Notes: generated by a model not told the origin, from the sequence alone. Counted from the stretch's first letter, positions 1 to 7,510 are shown. The stretch: 39,442 nucleotides of DNA from Dokdonella_A sp964582225 (GCA_964582225.1 CAZORA010000023.1:1-39442); one strand, 5' to 3'. Translations and numbers: made by a program.

Positions 1-201
1 CTCGTCGTACAGCTCAACGGCAGCGTGGCCTGCGCGATGCACGGCCCCGGCACGCAGAAGACCTGCAGCATTCCCGATCCCCCGGCCGCCGGAACCTGGA
101 CCGCCACGGTGCAAGCCGTCACCGCACTGAGCGGCTTCAGCATCACCGGCCAGTACGCGGACCACGGCGATCGGATCTTTGCCGACGACTTCGAGCCCTG
201 A
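1..201 (+). CDS. C-terminal end of a secreted protein (partial)
   Basis: The reading frame is open from the first base and stops at 199-201, so only the last 66 residues of a longer protein are present. The stretch is beta-rich, with two Cys (CAMHGPGTQKTC) and a TWTATVQAVTALSGFSITGQ segment that resembles the end of a bacterial pre-peptidase C-terminal (PPC) or similar beta-sandwich domain. That suggests a secreted hydrolase, but the catalytic part lies outside the window. The protein ends in DRIFADDFEP. From memory, tails of the form (I/V)FxDGFE are common at the ends of secreted proteins in Lysobacterales, so this may be a family-specific tail; I cannot confirm this here. A strong hairpin follows 12 nt after the stop. 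Confidence 0.7.
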   Translation, partial: LVVQLNGSVACAMHGPGTQKTCSIPDPPAAGTWTATVQAVTALSGFSITGQYADHGDRIFADDFEP

Positions 202-213
202 GTGGCGAATCCC

Positions 214-260
214 GGCGGGTGATCCGGCGGATCGCCCGCCACCCGTTCGTCAGAACGGGT
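214..260. terminator. Back-to-back hairpins between convergent genes
   Basis: Bases 214-225 pair with 229-240 (12-bp stem, one G-U wobble, 3-nt loop). Bases 241-248 pair perfectly with 253-260 (ACCCGTTC/GAACGGGT). The second hairpin contains the stop codon of the convergent DUF2165 gene. There is no T-run, so intrinsic termination is inferred only from position between convergent genes. Confidence 0.4.
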
Positions 261-759
261 CCGCCTCGTCGAGCCCGGCTTCGTCCTGACTCAGCCAGAT
301 CGCGGCGAGCAGCAGCACCACGACGAAGCGGAACGAGCTTTCAAGTCCGTTCCATTCGCTCGACATCCACATGCCGAACCACTCGCCGCCAATCGCCATG
401 AAGCCACCGAGCCAGAGCGCGAGCCCGAGCGCCAGGCCAGCCAGCGCCGTGCGCTTGGCGGCGCGAAAGGCGCCAGTCCCGGCAGCCCTTGCGCGCCACA
501 TGCGAGCGCTGCCGAGCGCGCAAACCACCGCCGTCGCGACTTCAGCGGCGATGATCGCCGCATAGGCCAGCGCCTGCAGCGCAGGGGCGTCGATCGCCCG
601 ATAGCGAATGCGCGCGTCGGCGAAGATCGTATCCATTGCCAGCACGTGCTGCACGAAGTTCCAGTTACTGCGCGGGTCGCTCAGATTGCCGAAGGCGACC
701 AGCGCGACCCACAGCGCGATCAGCGCCACCAGCAGGGCCTTCAGGCTGCGCGCACTCAC
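250..759 (-). CDS. DUF2165 family small integral membrane protein
   Basis: This is a 169-residue protein with four hydrophobic segments (roughly residues 5-25, 60-82, 100-122 and 138-155). Two stretches match my memory of DUF2165: NWNFVQHVLAMDT after the first helix and GGFMAIGGEWFGMWMSSEWN before the last. The family is an inner-membrane protein of unknown function. I chose the GTG at 759 because it lies just downstream of the stop of the M14 gene (12 nt after its TGA) and directly precedes the first helix. Upstream in-frame codons lie inside the M14 gene and encode an Arg/Gly-rich stretch unlike the family. It is probably cotranscribed with the M14 gene. The C-terminus is acidic (DEAGLDEADPF). 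Confidence 0.85.
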   Translation of the reverse strand: MSARSLKALLVALIALWVALVAFGNLSDPRSNWNFVQHVLAMDTIFADARIRYRAIDAPALQALAYAAIIAAEVATAVVCALGSARMWRARAAGTGAFRAAKRTALAGLALGLALWLGGFMAIGGEWFGMWMSSEWNGLESSFRFVVVLLLAAIWLSQDEAGLDEADPF

Positions 760-770
760 CGTAGCGTGGT

Positions 771-1685
771 TCAGGCGAGAACGAAATCGAGCGCCGCCCG
801 CACCGCGGCGACCTGCGCCGCATTGCACTGCTCGGGGCTCGCCCGCGGACTGTCCGGGTAGACCTCGGTGGTGGTCCGGTAGCGCGCCGCGGTGATCCCG
901 GCACACAGCCCCAGCTCGCGCAGCGCATAGCGGATCACGCCCGGCGCCACTGCCGGCGAGCCGATGATCTCGCCCTCCGCGTCGGCCGGCGCGATGTGGG
1001 TCACCTTCGCCACCGCGTCGATGACCGCCTGCTGGAAGGCGGGCTCGGGGTGCTCGGTGTCGTCGACCAGGTAGAAGCCATCCGGGATCGTGCCGGACTC
1101 GAAGGGCCTGCCGTCGCGCGCGGCCAGCGCCGGGCGGAATTCGGACTCGTCGCTGTCGGTAGTCTCATGCAGATCGATGTGCAACACGAACTGCTCGCGC
1201 AGCGGCGTCACCAGCTTCATCAGCGCAACGCACTCCGCCGCAGCGCTCGACTCGTGGAACGAACGATTGGGATCGATTGCGTCCGGATTCCAGCGCTGGA
1301 TGCGCTCATAGCCCCAGGGGCTCACACAGGGCGCCACGAGCAGGTTGATGCGCCCTGCGTAGTCCGCCATGTGGCGCTCGACGAAGCGCAGTGCACCGTG
1401 CACGCCGCTGGTCTCGTAGCCGTGCACGCCGCCGGTGATCAGGGCCGAGGGCAAGCCGGCGCGAAGATTCCGGCTGCGGATCGCGAACAACGGGTAGCGA
1501 TCCGGCGCATAGTCGAGCTCGCCATACTGCTGCAGCTCGAAGCGGACGCTCAGCCGCTGCACGACGCTCAAGACTTCGCTCGCGTAGCTACGGCGGCGCT
1601 GCTGGCGCAGGCGCCAGGCGGCGATCTGCGCGTCACCCCAGGGCTGCCCGGGCGTGCCGATCGGATAGGGATGCGACGAGGACAT
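771..1685 (-). CDS. M14-family zinc carboxypeptidase-like protein
   Basis: This 304-residue protein carries the M14 metallocarboxypeptidase signature. GGVHGYETSGVHG at about 85-97 supplies H88 and E91 as zinc ligands. NPDAIDPNRSF at 133-143 holds the Asn-Arg substrate carboxylate-binding pair, and HIDLHETT at 169-176 gives the third zinc ligand H173. TTTEVYPDS near 270 is a plausible site for the catalytic Glu. No signal peptide is evident, so it is predicted to be cytoplasmic. It could act on peptides or on N-acyl amino acids, since succinylglutamate desuccinylase and aspartoacylase share the fold. The ATG at 1683-1685 has a GAGGAG Shine-Dalgarno 10 nt upstream. The DUF2165 gene follows in the same direction. 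Confidence 0.85.
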   Translation of the reverse strand: MSSSHPYPIGTPGQPWGDAQIAAWRLRQQRRRSYASEVLSVVQRLSVRFELQQYGELDYAPDRYPLFAIRSRNLRAGLPSALITGGVHGYETSGVHGALRFVERHMADYAGRINLLVAPCVSPWGYERIQRWNPDAIDPNRSFHESSAAAECVALMKLVTPLREQFVLHIDLHETTDSDESEFRPALAARDGRPFESGTIPDGFYLVDDTEHPEPAFQQAVIDAVAKVTHIAPADAEGEIIGSPAVAPGVIRYALRELGLCAGITAARYRTTTEVYPDSPRASPEQCNAAQVAAVRAALDFVLA

Positions 1686-1721
1686 CGACCGACAGCTCCT
1701 CGGACTTCAGGCGAAGACGCA

Positions 1722-1752
1722 ACTCTAACACCCCACCGATGAGCTGATTCAA
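1722..1752 (-). promoter_or_regulatory. Possible sigma70 promoter for the M14 gene
   Basis: On the minus strand, TTGAAT (1747-1752) is followed after 18-19 nt by TTAGAG/TAGAGT (1722-1728), about 37 nt before the ATG. It lies in the intergenic space between the divergent M14 and rhodanese-like genes. Both hexamers are imperfect, so this is tentative. Confidence 0.3.
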
Positions 1753-1824
1753 CGCGCTTTGACGCCTTGCTGATCGAGCCGGATGCAGGTGCATCGGCAG
1801 CCCCCGCAAGCAGGAGCCGTGAAC

Positions 1825-2721
1825 ATGAACTCTCGCCTTTCTCTCGCCGTCGCCGTCGCCACCATGCTGGCTCTGTCGCAGTCAACCCTCGCGCAGCAGA
1901 GCTTCCAGCAGGCGCCTCAACCCGCCTACAACCCGAATGCGCAATCCGCGCCGCAGCAGTACCCGCCAGGCCAGATGCCGCCACCGGCTGGTTATTCCGA
2001 CCAGATGAAGCAGCAGGGCAGCTACGATACGGGCGCACCGCAGCAGGGCGGCGCCTGGAGCCCCCCACCACAACAGCAGGGTGGCGCCTGGACCCAGCCA
2101 CCACAGCAACAGAGCGGTGCTTGGAACCAGTCGCCGCAGCAGCAGGGCATGCAGCCTGGCGCAATGGCGGGCGGTTCGGCCGCGACCGAGCTGCAGGCCG
2201 AGCTGCAGGACTTCGGCGTGCCGCCGCAAAGCCAGCTGCGCGATCCAAACCAGCTGCACGGCCCCACGCCCACCTCGATTCCCGGCGGCCAGGTCATCAC
2301 CACCGATCGCCTGCTGGGGCTCTACCAGCAGGCGCAGCAGAACGGACTGCTGGTGTTCGACGTGCTCGGCTCCGGCCAGACCCTGCCGATGGCGCAGAAC
2401 GCCGTCGGCGCCGCACAGGGCAGCTCATTCAACGATCAAACCCAGCAGCAGTTCGGCCAGTACCTCTCGCAGGTGACCCAGGGCAACCAGACTCGACCGA
2501 TGGTGTTCTACTGCCAGGGCGCTCACTGCTGGATGTCCTACAACGCAGCGCTGCGCGCAATCCAGCTCGGCTATCGACAGGTCTACTGGTATCGCGGCGG
2601 CGTCGAAGCCTGGCAGCGGGTGCAGCAGATGGCAGGTGGCGGCATGCAGCAGCCCATGCAGCAACCGACCAACACCATTCCAGCCGGCTACAACAACGGC
2701 TGGCAGGGCGGTCAGCGCTGA
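1825..2721 (+). CDS. Exported Gln-rich rhodanese-like protein with CxxxxCW motif
   Basis: This is a 298-residue protein starting MNSRLSLAVAVATML, a signal peptide with likely cleavage after SQSTLAQ. Residues about 25-115 are low-complexity Gln/Pro/Gly/Ala with near-repeats of QQGGAWxPPPQQQ. The C-terminal half is rhodanese-like: VITTDRLLGLY, then VFDVLG, then FYCQGAHCWMSYNAALRAIQ and GYRQVYWYRGGVEAW. The active-site loop CQGAHCW differs from the usual CxxGxRS and resembles the CxxCW group described near PQQ-dependent catabolism genes. It probably acts in the periplasm on sulfur or redox chemistry; the substrate is unknown. The ATG at 1825 is chosen over one at 1783 because of the signal peptide and the AGGAG 9 nt upstream. 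It is followed 7 nt later by a GRAM-like gene. Confidence 0.8.
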   Translation: MNSRLSLAVAVATMLALSQSTLAQQSFQQAPQPAYNPNAQSAPQQYPPGQMPPPAGYSDQMKQQGSYDTGAPQQGGAWSPPPQQQGGAWTQPPQQQSGAWNQSPQQQGMQPGAMAGGSAATELQAELQDFGVPPQSQLRDPNQLHGPTPTSIPGGQVITTDRLLGLYQQAQQNGLLVFDVLGSGQTLPMAQNAVGAAQGSSFNDQTQQQFGQYLSQVTQGNQTRPMVFYCQGAHCWMSYNAALRAIQLGYRQVYWYRGGVEAWQRVQQMAGGGMQQPMQQPTNTIPAGYNNGWQGGQR

Positions 2722-2728
2722 GCGCGCC

Positions 2729-3214
2729 ATGCAGACGAAACGACACTCTCCTCGCTGCGATTCCCCGGCTTGGCTGCTGCGCGGAATCAGCAGCATCCCG
2801 GGGCGCCTGCGCCTGCGCAACCGGCGGCTGTCCTTCCTCGCCACGGATTCCGGCAGCGCCTGGAACTGGCAGCTAGAAAAACTGGACGCGGTCGCCGACG
2901 ATTCCGGGTTCAGCCAGATGCTGCTCGCCGGCGAACACGCCCTGCTGTTCGACGCGCCGCTCGAGCGCCTCGGCTTCCGCGTACCCTGGTATTACTTCAA
3001 GGGTGGATTGATCGTCATCCGCGCCGGCCAGCGCTTCCGCTTCAGCTTCGGCCCGCCGGCGCAGCCGCGCGGGAGCGGGCTCGGGAACCTCGATGGCGCG
3101 GCAGAAGGGATCGGCGCCATCATCGAGATGCGCCGCACGGGCAAGCGCTGGCTGCGGCTGCTCGGGCTGGATGGCAGTCCAGCCGGAGCCGCGGGGCTCA
3201 ATTCCGGCGCATGA
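2729..3214 (+). CDS. Small protein with a possible GRAM/PH-like fold
   Basis: This 161-residue protein begins MQTKRHSPRCDSP, 7 nt after the stop of the rhodanese-like gene, so the two are probably cotranscribed. The central part (about 20-115) has the alternating beta pattern of GRAM/PH-like proteins: an IPGRLRLRNRRLSFL strand pair, an amphipathic stretch EKLDAVADDSGF, then LGFRVPWYYFKGGLIVIRAG followed by RFRFSF. No signal peptide or membrane segment is obvious. The call rests only on this pattern and is tentative. Its 3' end overlaps the 3' end of the convergent FmdE-like gene by 17 nt. Confidence 0.7.
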   Translation: MQTKRHSPRCDSPAWLLRGISSIPGRLRLRNRRLSFLATDSGSAWNWQLEKLDAVADDSGFSQMLLAGEHALLFDAPLERLGFRVPWYYFKGGLIVIRAGQRFRFSFGPPAQPRGSGLGNLDGAAEGIGAIIEMRRTGKRWLRLLGLDGSPAGAAGLNSGA

Positions 3215-3818
3215 CCCGGATCACCTCCGGGTCGTCGGCGTGCTCGAGCAACAGGCGCCGCACCCGACCCTGCCACATCTCGCCGAAGGCGCGGCGCACC
3301 GCCGCTTCGGCGTCGGGTGACATCGCGCCCATCATCAGCGGGCGCACATCGCCGTCGAAGGGCACCCCGGATAGATCCATCGTCACCTCGACGCTGTCGC
3401 CGGTATCGCGGCGGCGAAAGCTCGCGATGACGCGCCGGTCGCTGCCGTCGTAGCGCAGCAGCTCGCTGCGCGCGAAGCGACCACCGATCCCGTGAAAGCC
3501 GTTGTGCGCAGCCGCCCCGGTCAGCAGGGTGAAGACCTGAGCCATGACCCCGGTGGTGCCTTCCTCCTCCGGTGCGTGCATGGTGACCTCGACCCCGCCA
3601 CGCTCGGGTATCTCCTCGCCATACAGCGCCTTGAGCGCGGCACGCGCCATCAGCCAGGAACCGGCCACCGTGGGGCAGGAATGTCCGGCCAGGCGCACGG
3701 CGTCCGCATAGGCATACTCCATCAGTCCGTCTTCGGCGGCGCCGAGAAAATCCGCCAGCGGGTCGCGCAGAGTCAGCGTCGGCACCTGCGCAAAGAATTC
3801 CGGATAAGCCACCCTCAT
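3198..3818 (-). CDS. FmdE-like domain protein
   Basis: This is a 206-residue protein. LAGHSCPTVAGSWLMARAAL at about 44-63 is the GHxCP...G signature of the FmdE family, named for subunit E of molybdenum formylmethanofuran dehydrogenase but widespread in bacteria as a presumed metal-binding domain (H46 and C48 visible). It is followed by GGVEVTMHAPEEEGTTGVM and AHNGFHGIGGRF. The exact role is unknown; there is no zinc-ribbon tail here. The ATG at 3818 overlaps the stop of the DUF2249 gene (ATGA), so the two are translationally coupled. A GGAGG lies only 1 nt before that ATG but 7 nt before a GTG at 3812, so the true start may be the GTG two codons in. The pair lies behind an apparent Anr/FNR promoter. 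Confidence 0.8.
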   Translation of the reverse strand: MRVAYPEFFAQVPTLTLRDPLADFLGAAEDGLMEYAYADAVRLAGHSCPTVAGSWLMARAALKALYGEEIPERGGVEVTMHAPEEEGTTGVMAQVFTLLTGAAAHNGFHGIGGRFARSELLRYDGSDRRVIASFRRRDTGDSVEVTMDLSGVPFDGDVRPLMMGAMSPDAEAAVRRAFGEMWQGRVRRLLLEHADDPEVIRVMRRN

Positions 3819-4081
3819 TCCTCCGGCAGACCGACGATGCCGAAATCGATCACCACGCCTGCCGGATCGCGCTGGCGATAGGTGACGGTCAGGTTCTCGC
3901 CGAAACGCTGATCGAGCTGGCCTAGCAGCGGAATCGGGTCGTGATCGTTGATGAAGCGCATCGTTTCGCCGTTGCGCAGCGCACCGAGCGCGCCGAAGAT
4001 TGCCGAATGACGAAAGCGCCGGGCAATGCCCCGCGCGTCGAAGACGTGGACATTGGGTTCGGGATCGAGCTGTACGGACAC
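3815..4081 (-). CDS. DUF2249 domain protein
   Basis: This 88-residue protein fits the DUF2249 fold: VFDARGIARRFRHSAIFGAL, then LRNGETMRFINDHDPIPLLGQL, where NDHDPxPLLxQL is the family hallmark, and a final strand VVIDFGIVG. DUF2249 proteins are small and of unknown function; they often occur near denitrification or other anaerobic respiration genes. The FmdE-like gene overlaps its stop by 4 nt. The upstream region carries an FNR-like box with a suitably spaced -10, suggesting induction under low oxygen. The ATG at 4079-4081 fits the usual N-terminus of the family. Confidence 0.85.
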   Translation of the reverse strand: MSVQLDPEPNVHVFDARGIARRFRHSAIFGALGALRNGETMRFINDHDPIPLLGQLDQRFGENLTVTYRQRDPAGVVIDFGIVGLPEE

Positions 4082-4111
4082 GGGCCACTCCGCTGGACAA
4101 AAACGTGCCCC

Positions 4112-4152
4112 ATGCTACGCCGCCGCCACCGCGCGGCTCTGATTCAAGTCAA
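4112..4152 (-). promoter_or_regulatory. Anr/FNR box plus -10 for the DUF2249-FmdE operon
   Basis: On the minus strand, TTGACTTGAATCAG (4139-4152) matches the FNR/Anr consensus TTGAT-N4-ATCAA at 8 of 10 positions. After 21 nt comes TAGCAT (4112-4117), a fair -10. With a start site near 4105 the box would be centred about 40-41 nt upstream, the class II activator position. It lies in the gap between the 4183-4419 gene and the DUF2249 gene. The factor itself is not in the window. Confidence 0.55.
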
Positions 4153-4182
4153 TGTGGCGCGACGGCGCGCGGCAGATGTGAA

Positions 4183-4419
4183 TCAGCGCGCGCCACGCCA
4201 GTAGTCGTTGGCGCGCGCGACGGTTTGAAAGTGGGTAGCGACCACCTGCGAGGTGGCGATCAGCGCCTCGGCGTCTTCGGCGTAGCTCGGCCGCAGGCGA
4301 TCGCGGGCTTCGGCGGAAGGTTGGGTGTACTTGACCGCCATGCGCGCCAGCTTGATGGCCAGTTCGAAACCTTCCTGCGGCGTTGCGGTGTGCAGCGTGG
4401 AGAGCCAGGGGTCGGCCAT
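4183..4419 (-). CDS. Small hypothetical protein, soluble and helical
   Basis: This is a 78-residue protein, MADPWLSTLHTATPQ then GFELAIKLARMAVKYTQ and EDAEALIATSQVVATHFQTV, likely all alpha-helical. I do not recognise a family. Codon-position GC bias and amino-acid composition look like a real gene, and it fills the space between the DUF2249 promoter and the divergent dipeptidase gene. The Shine-Dalgarno is weak (AGGAAA about 9 nt before ATG 4417-4419). A perfect GGAAATTTCC palindrome (4423-4432) lies directly upstream. Confidence 0.6.
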   Translation of the reverse strand: MADPWLSTLHTATPQEGFELAIKLARMAVKYTQPSAEARDRLRPSYAEDAEALIATSQVVATHFQTVARANDYWRGAR

Positions 4420-4622
4420 ATTGGAAATTTCCTGTGACGATGAACGGGAAGCCGATCTTGGCGCAGCCGCCGCTGGCTCGCAACGGCCGGAGGCTCTGCC
4501 GCCACCCTGCAGCCGGCGCGCAGGCTCGCCAACGCCTGACCAATGGCAGGTGCGCTGCAGCGCAGGGGGTGCACCATGGGTCCGCCAAGCTCAGGCATTC
4601 ACCCAAGCCGAAGGAGCCCGTC

Positions 4623-5864
4623 ATGTCCCGCCGTACTCGTCTCCGCGCCACTCGCCCACTGGTTCTGTGCGCAGCATTCCTGCTTGGCTCGGCGCAGGCC
4701 GCCGAGTGTCCGCTAAGCACTCCGGACGAGGCCGCGGTTCAGGCGCTGCATGCACGCGTGCTGAGCATCGATACCCACATCGACTTCGAGCCCACGCTGG
4801 CGACCGTCGACTATGACCCAGGCGTCTTCACCCGCGCCCAGTTCGACCTACCGAAGGCGCGCGCGGGTGGTCTCGATGCCGCCTTCCTGGTGCTTTATTC
4901 GGGCCAGGGCGCGCTCGATGCCGCCGGTTATGCCAAGGCTCGCACGCTGGTCGAGGACAAGTACCAGGCGATCCAGCGGATGATCCGCGCCTACCCGGAC
5001 CAGGTGGCGCTGGCGACCTCCGCCGACGAAGTGCGTGCGCTTCACGCCGCCGGCAAGTGGGCGGTGCTGATGGGCATGGAAAACGCCTATCCGCTCGGCA
5101 GCTCGCTTGACGAGGTGCCGCTCTGGGCCGCGCGCGGCGTGCGCTACATGAGCATCACCCATATGGGCAACAACCAGTTTGGCGGCAGCTCCAATCCGGA
5201 CGCGAAACTCGGCGACCCCGCGGAGGATCCGGGCCTCAGCGCGCTCGGCCGCCAGCTGGTCGCCGCGCTCAACGACGCCGGCATCATCGTCGACGTCTCG
5301 CACGTCGGCCGCCAGACCGTGCTCGACGCGGCGCGCCTGTCGCGGGCGCCGATCCTCGCCTCGCACTCGGGGGTCAAGGGCATCCATGACAATCTGCGCA
5401 ACCTGGACGACGAAGAGCTCGAGGCGATCCGCAAGAGCGGCGGCGTGGCGCAGATGGTGGCCTTCCGCAGTTACATCGGCGAAATCGATCCGGCCGTGCG
5501 CGAAGGCGGCAAGGCGCTCGCGGAGAAACATTTTCCAAACGGCTGGGACGAGGCGACGCCCGAACAGTTCTCCAGCTTCCAGAAGGAAATGCACAAGCTC
5601 CGCGCCGAACATGCCGACATCGACGTGGCCAGGTTCGTCGACCACATCGACTACGCGGTCAAGCGCATCGGCGTCGCGCACGTCGGCATCGCCTCCGACT
5701 TCGGCGGCGGTGGTGGCGTGCAGGGTTGGGACGACGCAGCGGAGACCGCCAACGTCACCCGCGAGCTGATGCGCCGCTGCTATGACGAAGACGCCATCCG
5801 CGCGCTCTGGGGCGGCAACCTGCTGCGCGTGCTGGATGAGGTGCAGGCCAAGGCGAAATCCTGA
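4623..5864 (+). CDS. Exported M19 (renal-type) dipeptidase
   Basis: This is a 413-residue protein with a signal peptide (RPLVLCAAFLLGSAQA) and cleavage near residue 26. M19 motifs are in order: IDTHID (H52 and D54, zinc ligands), VLMGMENAYPLG (bridging Glu), VDVSHVGRQTV and ILASHSGVKGIHDNLRNLDD (His ligands and the conserved NLxD turn), and GIASDFGGGGGVQGW near the C-terminus. The family hydrolyses dipeptides with D- or L-residues at the C-terminus. A periplasmic or extracytoplasmic role in peptide use or in recycling D-amino-acid peptides is inferred. The ATG at 4623 has AAGGAG 8 nt upstream; longer in-frame starts would put a non-signal stretch before the leader. It stands alone on the plus strand. 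Confidence 0.9.
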   Translation: MSRRTRLRATRPLVLCAAFLLGSAQAAECPLSTPDEAAVQALHARVLSIDTHIDFEPTLATVDYDPGVFTRAQFDLPKARAGGLDAAFLVLYSGQGALDAAGYAKARTLVEDKYQAIQRMIRAYPDQVALATSADEVRALHAAGKWAVLMGMENAYPLGSSLDEVPLWAARGVRYMSITHMGNNQFGGSSNPDAKLGDPAEDPGLSALGRQLVAALNDAGIIVDVSHVGRQTVLDAARLSRAPILASHSGVKGIHDNLRNLDDEELEAIRKSGGVAQMVAFRSYIGEIDPAVREGGKALAEKHFPNGWDEATPEQFSSFQKEMHKLRAEHADIDVARFVDHIDYAVKRIGVAHVGIASDFGGGGGVQGWDDAAETANVTRELMRRCYDEDAIRALWGGNLLRVLDEVQAKAKS

Positions 5865-6051
5865 TCTTCCCGCTCCCGCTTTGCCGGCGACGGAAGGTGC
5901 GACCTGGGCTCGGACGGGACTGCGATGGGGGAAATCGAATCCCGCCCGCCGGCGCCCCACGAAATCCGCCTCGAGCGCGGCAGCGCGACGCCAGCGCGGG
6001 CCCGGGTGGGCCACGGTGCTTGAATTTCGGCCGGAGCACCGCCAGCTGACT

Positions 6052-6077
6052 GCTTGCAGCGTTCCATCGCTGCAAGC
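6052..6077. promoter_or_regulatory. Perfect 10-bp inverted repeat before the PrpD-like gene
   Basis: GCTTGCAGCG (6052-6061) and CGCTGCAAGC (6068-6077) flank TTCCAT, ending 9 nt before the ATG at 6087 and next to the GAGG ribosome-binding site. It could be an operator for a dimeric repressor or an RNA hairpin that gates translation of the operon. Confidence 0.45.
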
Positions 6078-6086
6078 GAGGCGACC

Positions 6087-7493
6087 ATGACAGAGGTAGA
6101 GCGGCTGGCGGCGTTCATTGACGCCGCGCATTTCGCCGCGTTGAGCTCGGCAGCGGTCGAACAGCTGAAGATTCGCGTGCTGGACACGCTCGGCGTTGCG
6201 ATCGCAGCGCTGGATGCGGCGCCGATGCAGGCGGTCCACAACTTGCTCGAACGGCTTGGCGGAAGTCCGGACGCGACCCTGATCGGAGGAGGGCGCGCAC
6301 CGATCGATCGCGCCGCGTTCCACAACGTCGGCCTGAGCCGATACCTGGACTTCATGGACAGCTATCTCGCACCGGGCGAGACCTGTCATCCATCTGACAA
6401 CATCCTTGCGGTGCTCGCGGCCGCGGAGAGCATCGACGCAAGCGGCACCGAGTTTCTCACTGCCGTGGCGCTCGCCTATCAGATCCAGACTCGCCTATCC
6501 GACGTCGCACCGGTGCGCGCTCGCGGCTTCGATCACACGGTGCAGGGCGCTTACGCTTCAGCCGGCGCGATCGCCAAGGCGCTGCGCTTGCCGCCCGCAC
6601 AGATCGCCAACGCGATCGCGATTTCCGGCACCGCGAACAACGCGCTGCGCGTTACGCGCACGGGAAACCTGTCCAACTGGAAGGGCCTGGCCTACCCGAA
6701 CACGGCAAAGGAAGGCGCGTTCGCCGCGCTTCTCGCGCGTGCCGGAATTACCGGCCCGGCGCAGGTGTTCGAGGGCAACAAGGGCTTTCGCGAGACCATC
6801 GCTGGCGATTTCCAAATCGACTGGTCGCGCGAGGACCTGGACAGCGTACTGCGCACGATCGTCAAGAAACACAACGCGGAAATCCACTCGCAGTCGACTC
6901 TCGACGCCGCCCAGGCGGTGCGCGCCGAGCCCGGCTTCGACGCCGCGCGCATCCACGCGGTTACGGTGCGCACGTTCCAGGTCGCCTTCGACATCATCGG
7001 TGGTGGAGAGGAAGGCGGCAAGAAGTCGATTCACTCCAAGGAGGAAGCGGATCACTCGCTGCCGTACATGGTGGCCGTCGCGTTGCTCGACGGTGAAGTC
7101 CAGCCGGCGCAGTACCGCGCCGAGCGCATCGTTCGCGCCGACGTGCAGAACCTGCTGCGCAAGGTGACGATCCGTCCTGACGCCGATTTCTCCGGGCGCT
7201 TTCCACGGGAGATGCCGAGCGCGATCGAAGTCGTGCTCGACGACGGCCGGCGCTTCAGCCACGAAACGGCGTCGTACCACGGTTTCTTCAGCAACCCGCT
7301 CGACTGGCCCGCCGCGATGGAGAAATACGCGCGGCTCGTCACCCCATTCGCCGGGAAGGATCTCGGCGCGCGGATCGCCGACACGGTGTATCACCTCGAC
7401 GCCGTACCGGTCCGCCAGCTCGCCTCCCTGCTGGCCCAGGTCCCCCGGGAGACCACACGCAGCGGCTCGAACCGCACTCGGCCCACGGGCTGA
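6087..7493 (+). CDS. MmgE/PrpD family protein
   Basis: This 468-residue protein is typical in length for the MmgE/PrpD superfamily (2-methylcitrate dehydratase, cis-aconitate decarboxylase, iminodisuccinate epimerase). Family features are RYLDFMDSYLAPGETCHPSD near 90-110, SVLAYQIQ-like and ARGFDHTVQGAYASAGA around 150-165, and NWKGLAYPNTAKEGAFAALL near 200-220. HPSDN is a hallmark. It should be a cytoplasmic dehydratase, decarboxylase or epimerase acting on a tricarboxylic or related acid; the substrate cannot be told. The ATG at 6087 follows GAGGCG and gives the usual N-terminus. No prpB or prpC lies nearby, so methylcitrate-cycle membership is unlikely. A ComA-like gene follows after 17 nt. 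Confidence 0.85.
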   Translation: MTEVERLAAFIDAAHFAALSSAAVEQLKIRVLDTLGVAIAALDAAPMQAVHNLLERLGGSPDATLIGGGRAPIDRAAFHNVGLSRYLDFMDSYLAPGETCHPSDNILAVLAAAESIDASGTEFLTAVALAYQIQTRLSDVAPVRARGFDHTVQGAYASAGAIAKALRLPPAQIANAIAISGTANNALRVTRTGNLSNWKGLAYPNTAKEGAFAALLARAGITGPAQVFEGNKGFRETIAGDFQIDWSREDLDSVLRTIVKKHNAEIHSQSTLDAAQAVRAEPGFDAARIHAVTVRTFQVAFDIIGGGEEGGKKSIHSKEEADHSLPYMVAVALLDGEVQPAQYRAERIVRADVQNLLRKVTIRPDADFSGRFPREMPSAIEVVLDDGRRFSHETASYHGFFSNPLDWPAAMEKYARLVTPFAGKDLGARIADTVYHLDAVPVRQLASLLAQVPRETTRSGSNRTRPTG

Positions 7494-7510
7494 GACAGAG
7501 GAGGTTTGAC

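Noticed and set aside
250..906. A longer 218-residue form of the DUF2165 protein
   Set aside because: The extra 49 residues lie inside the M14 gene and have no likeness to the family.
3816..4100. N-terminal extension of the FmdE-like protein to 300 residues
   Set aside because: The extension overlaps the DUF2249 gene in another frame and is Arg-rich. The ATGA overlap and the family N-terminus support the shorter protein.
4423..4432. GGAAATTTCC palindrome as an operator
   Set aside because: Ten bases of self-complementary sequence is too short to support a call, and it lies within the ribosome-binding region of the small 4183-4419 gene.
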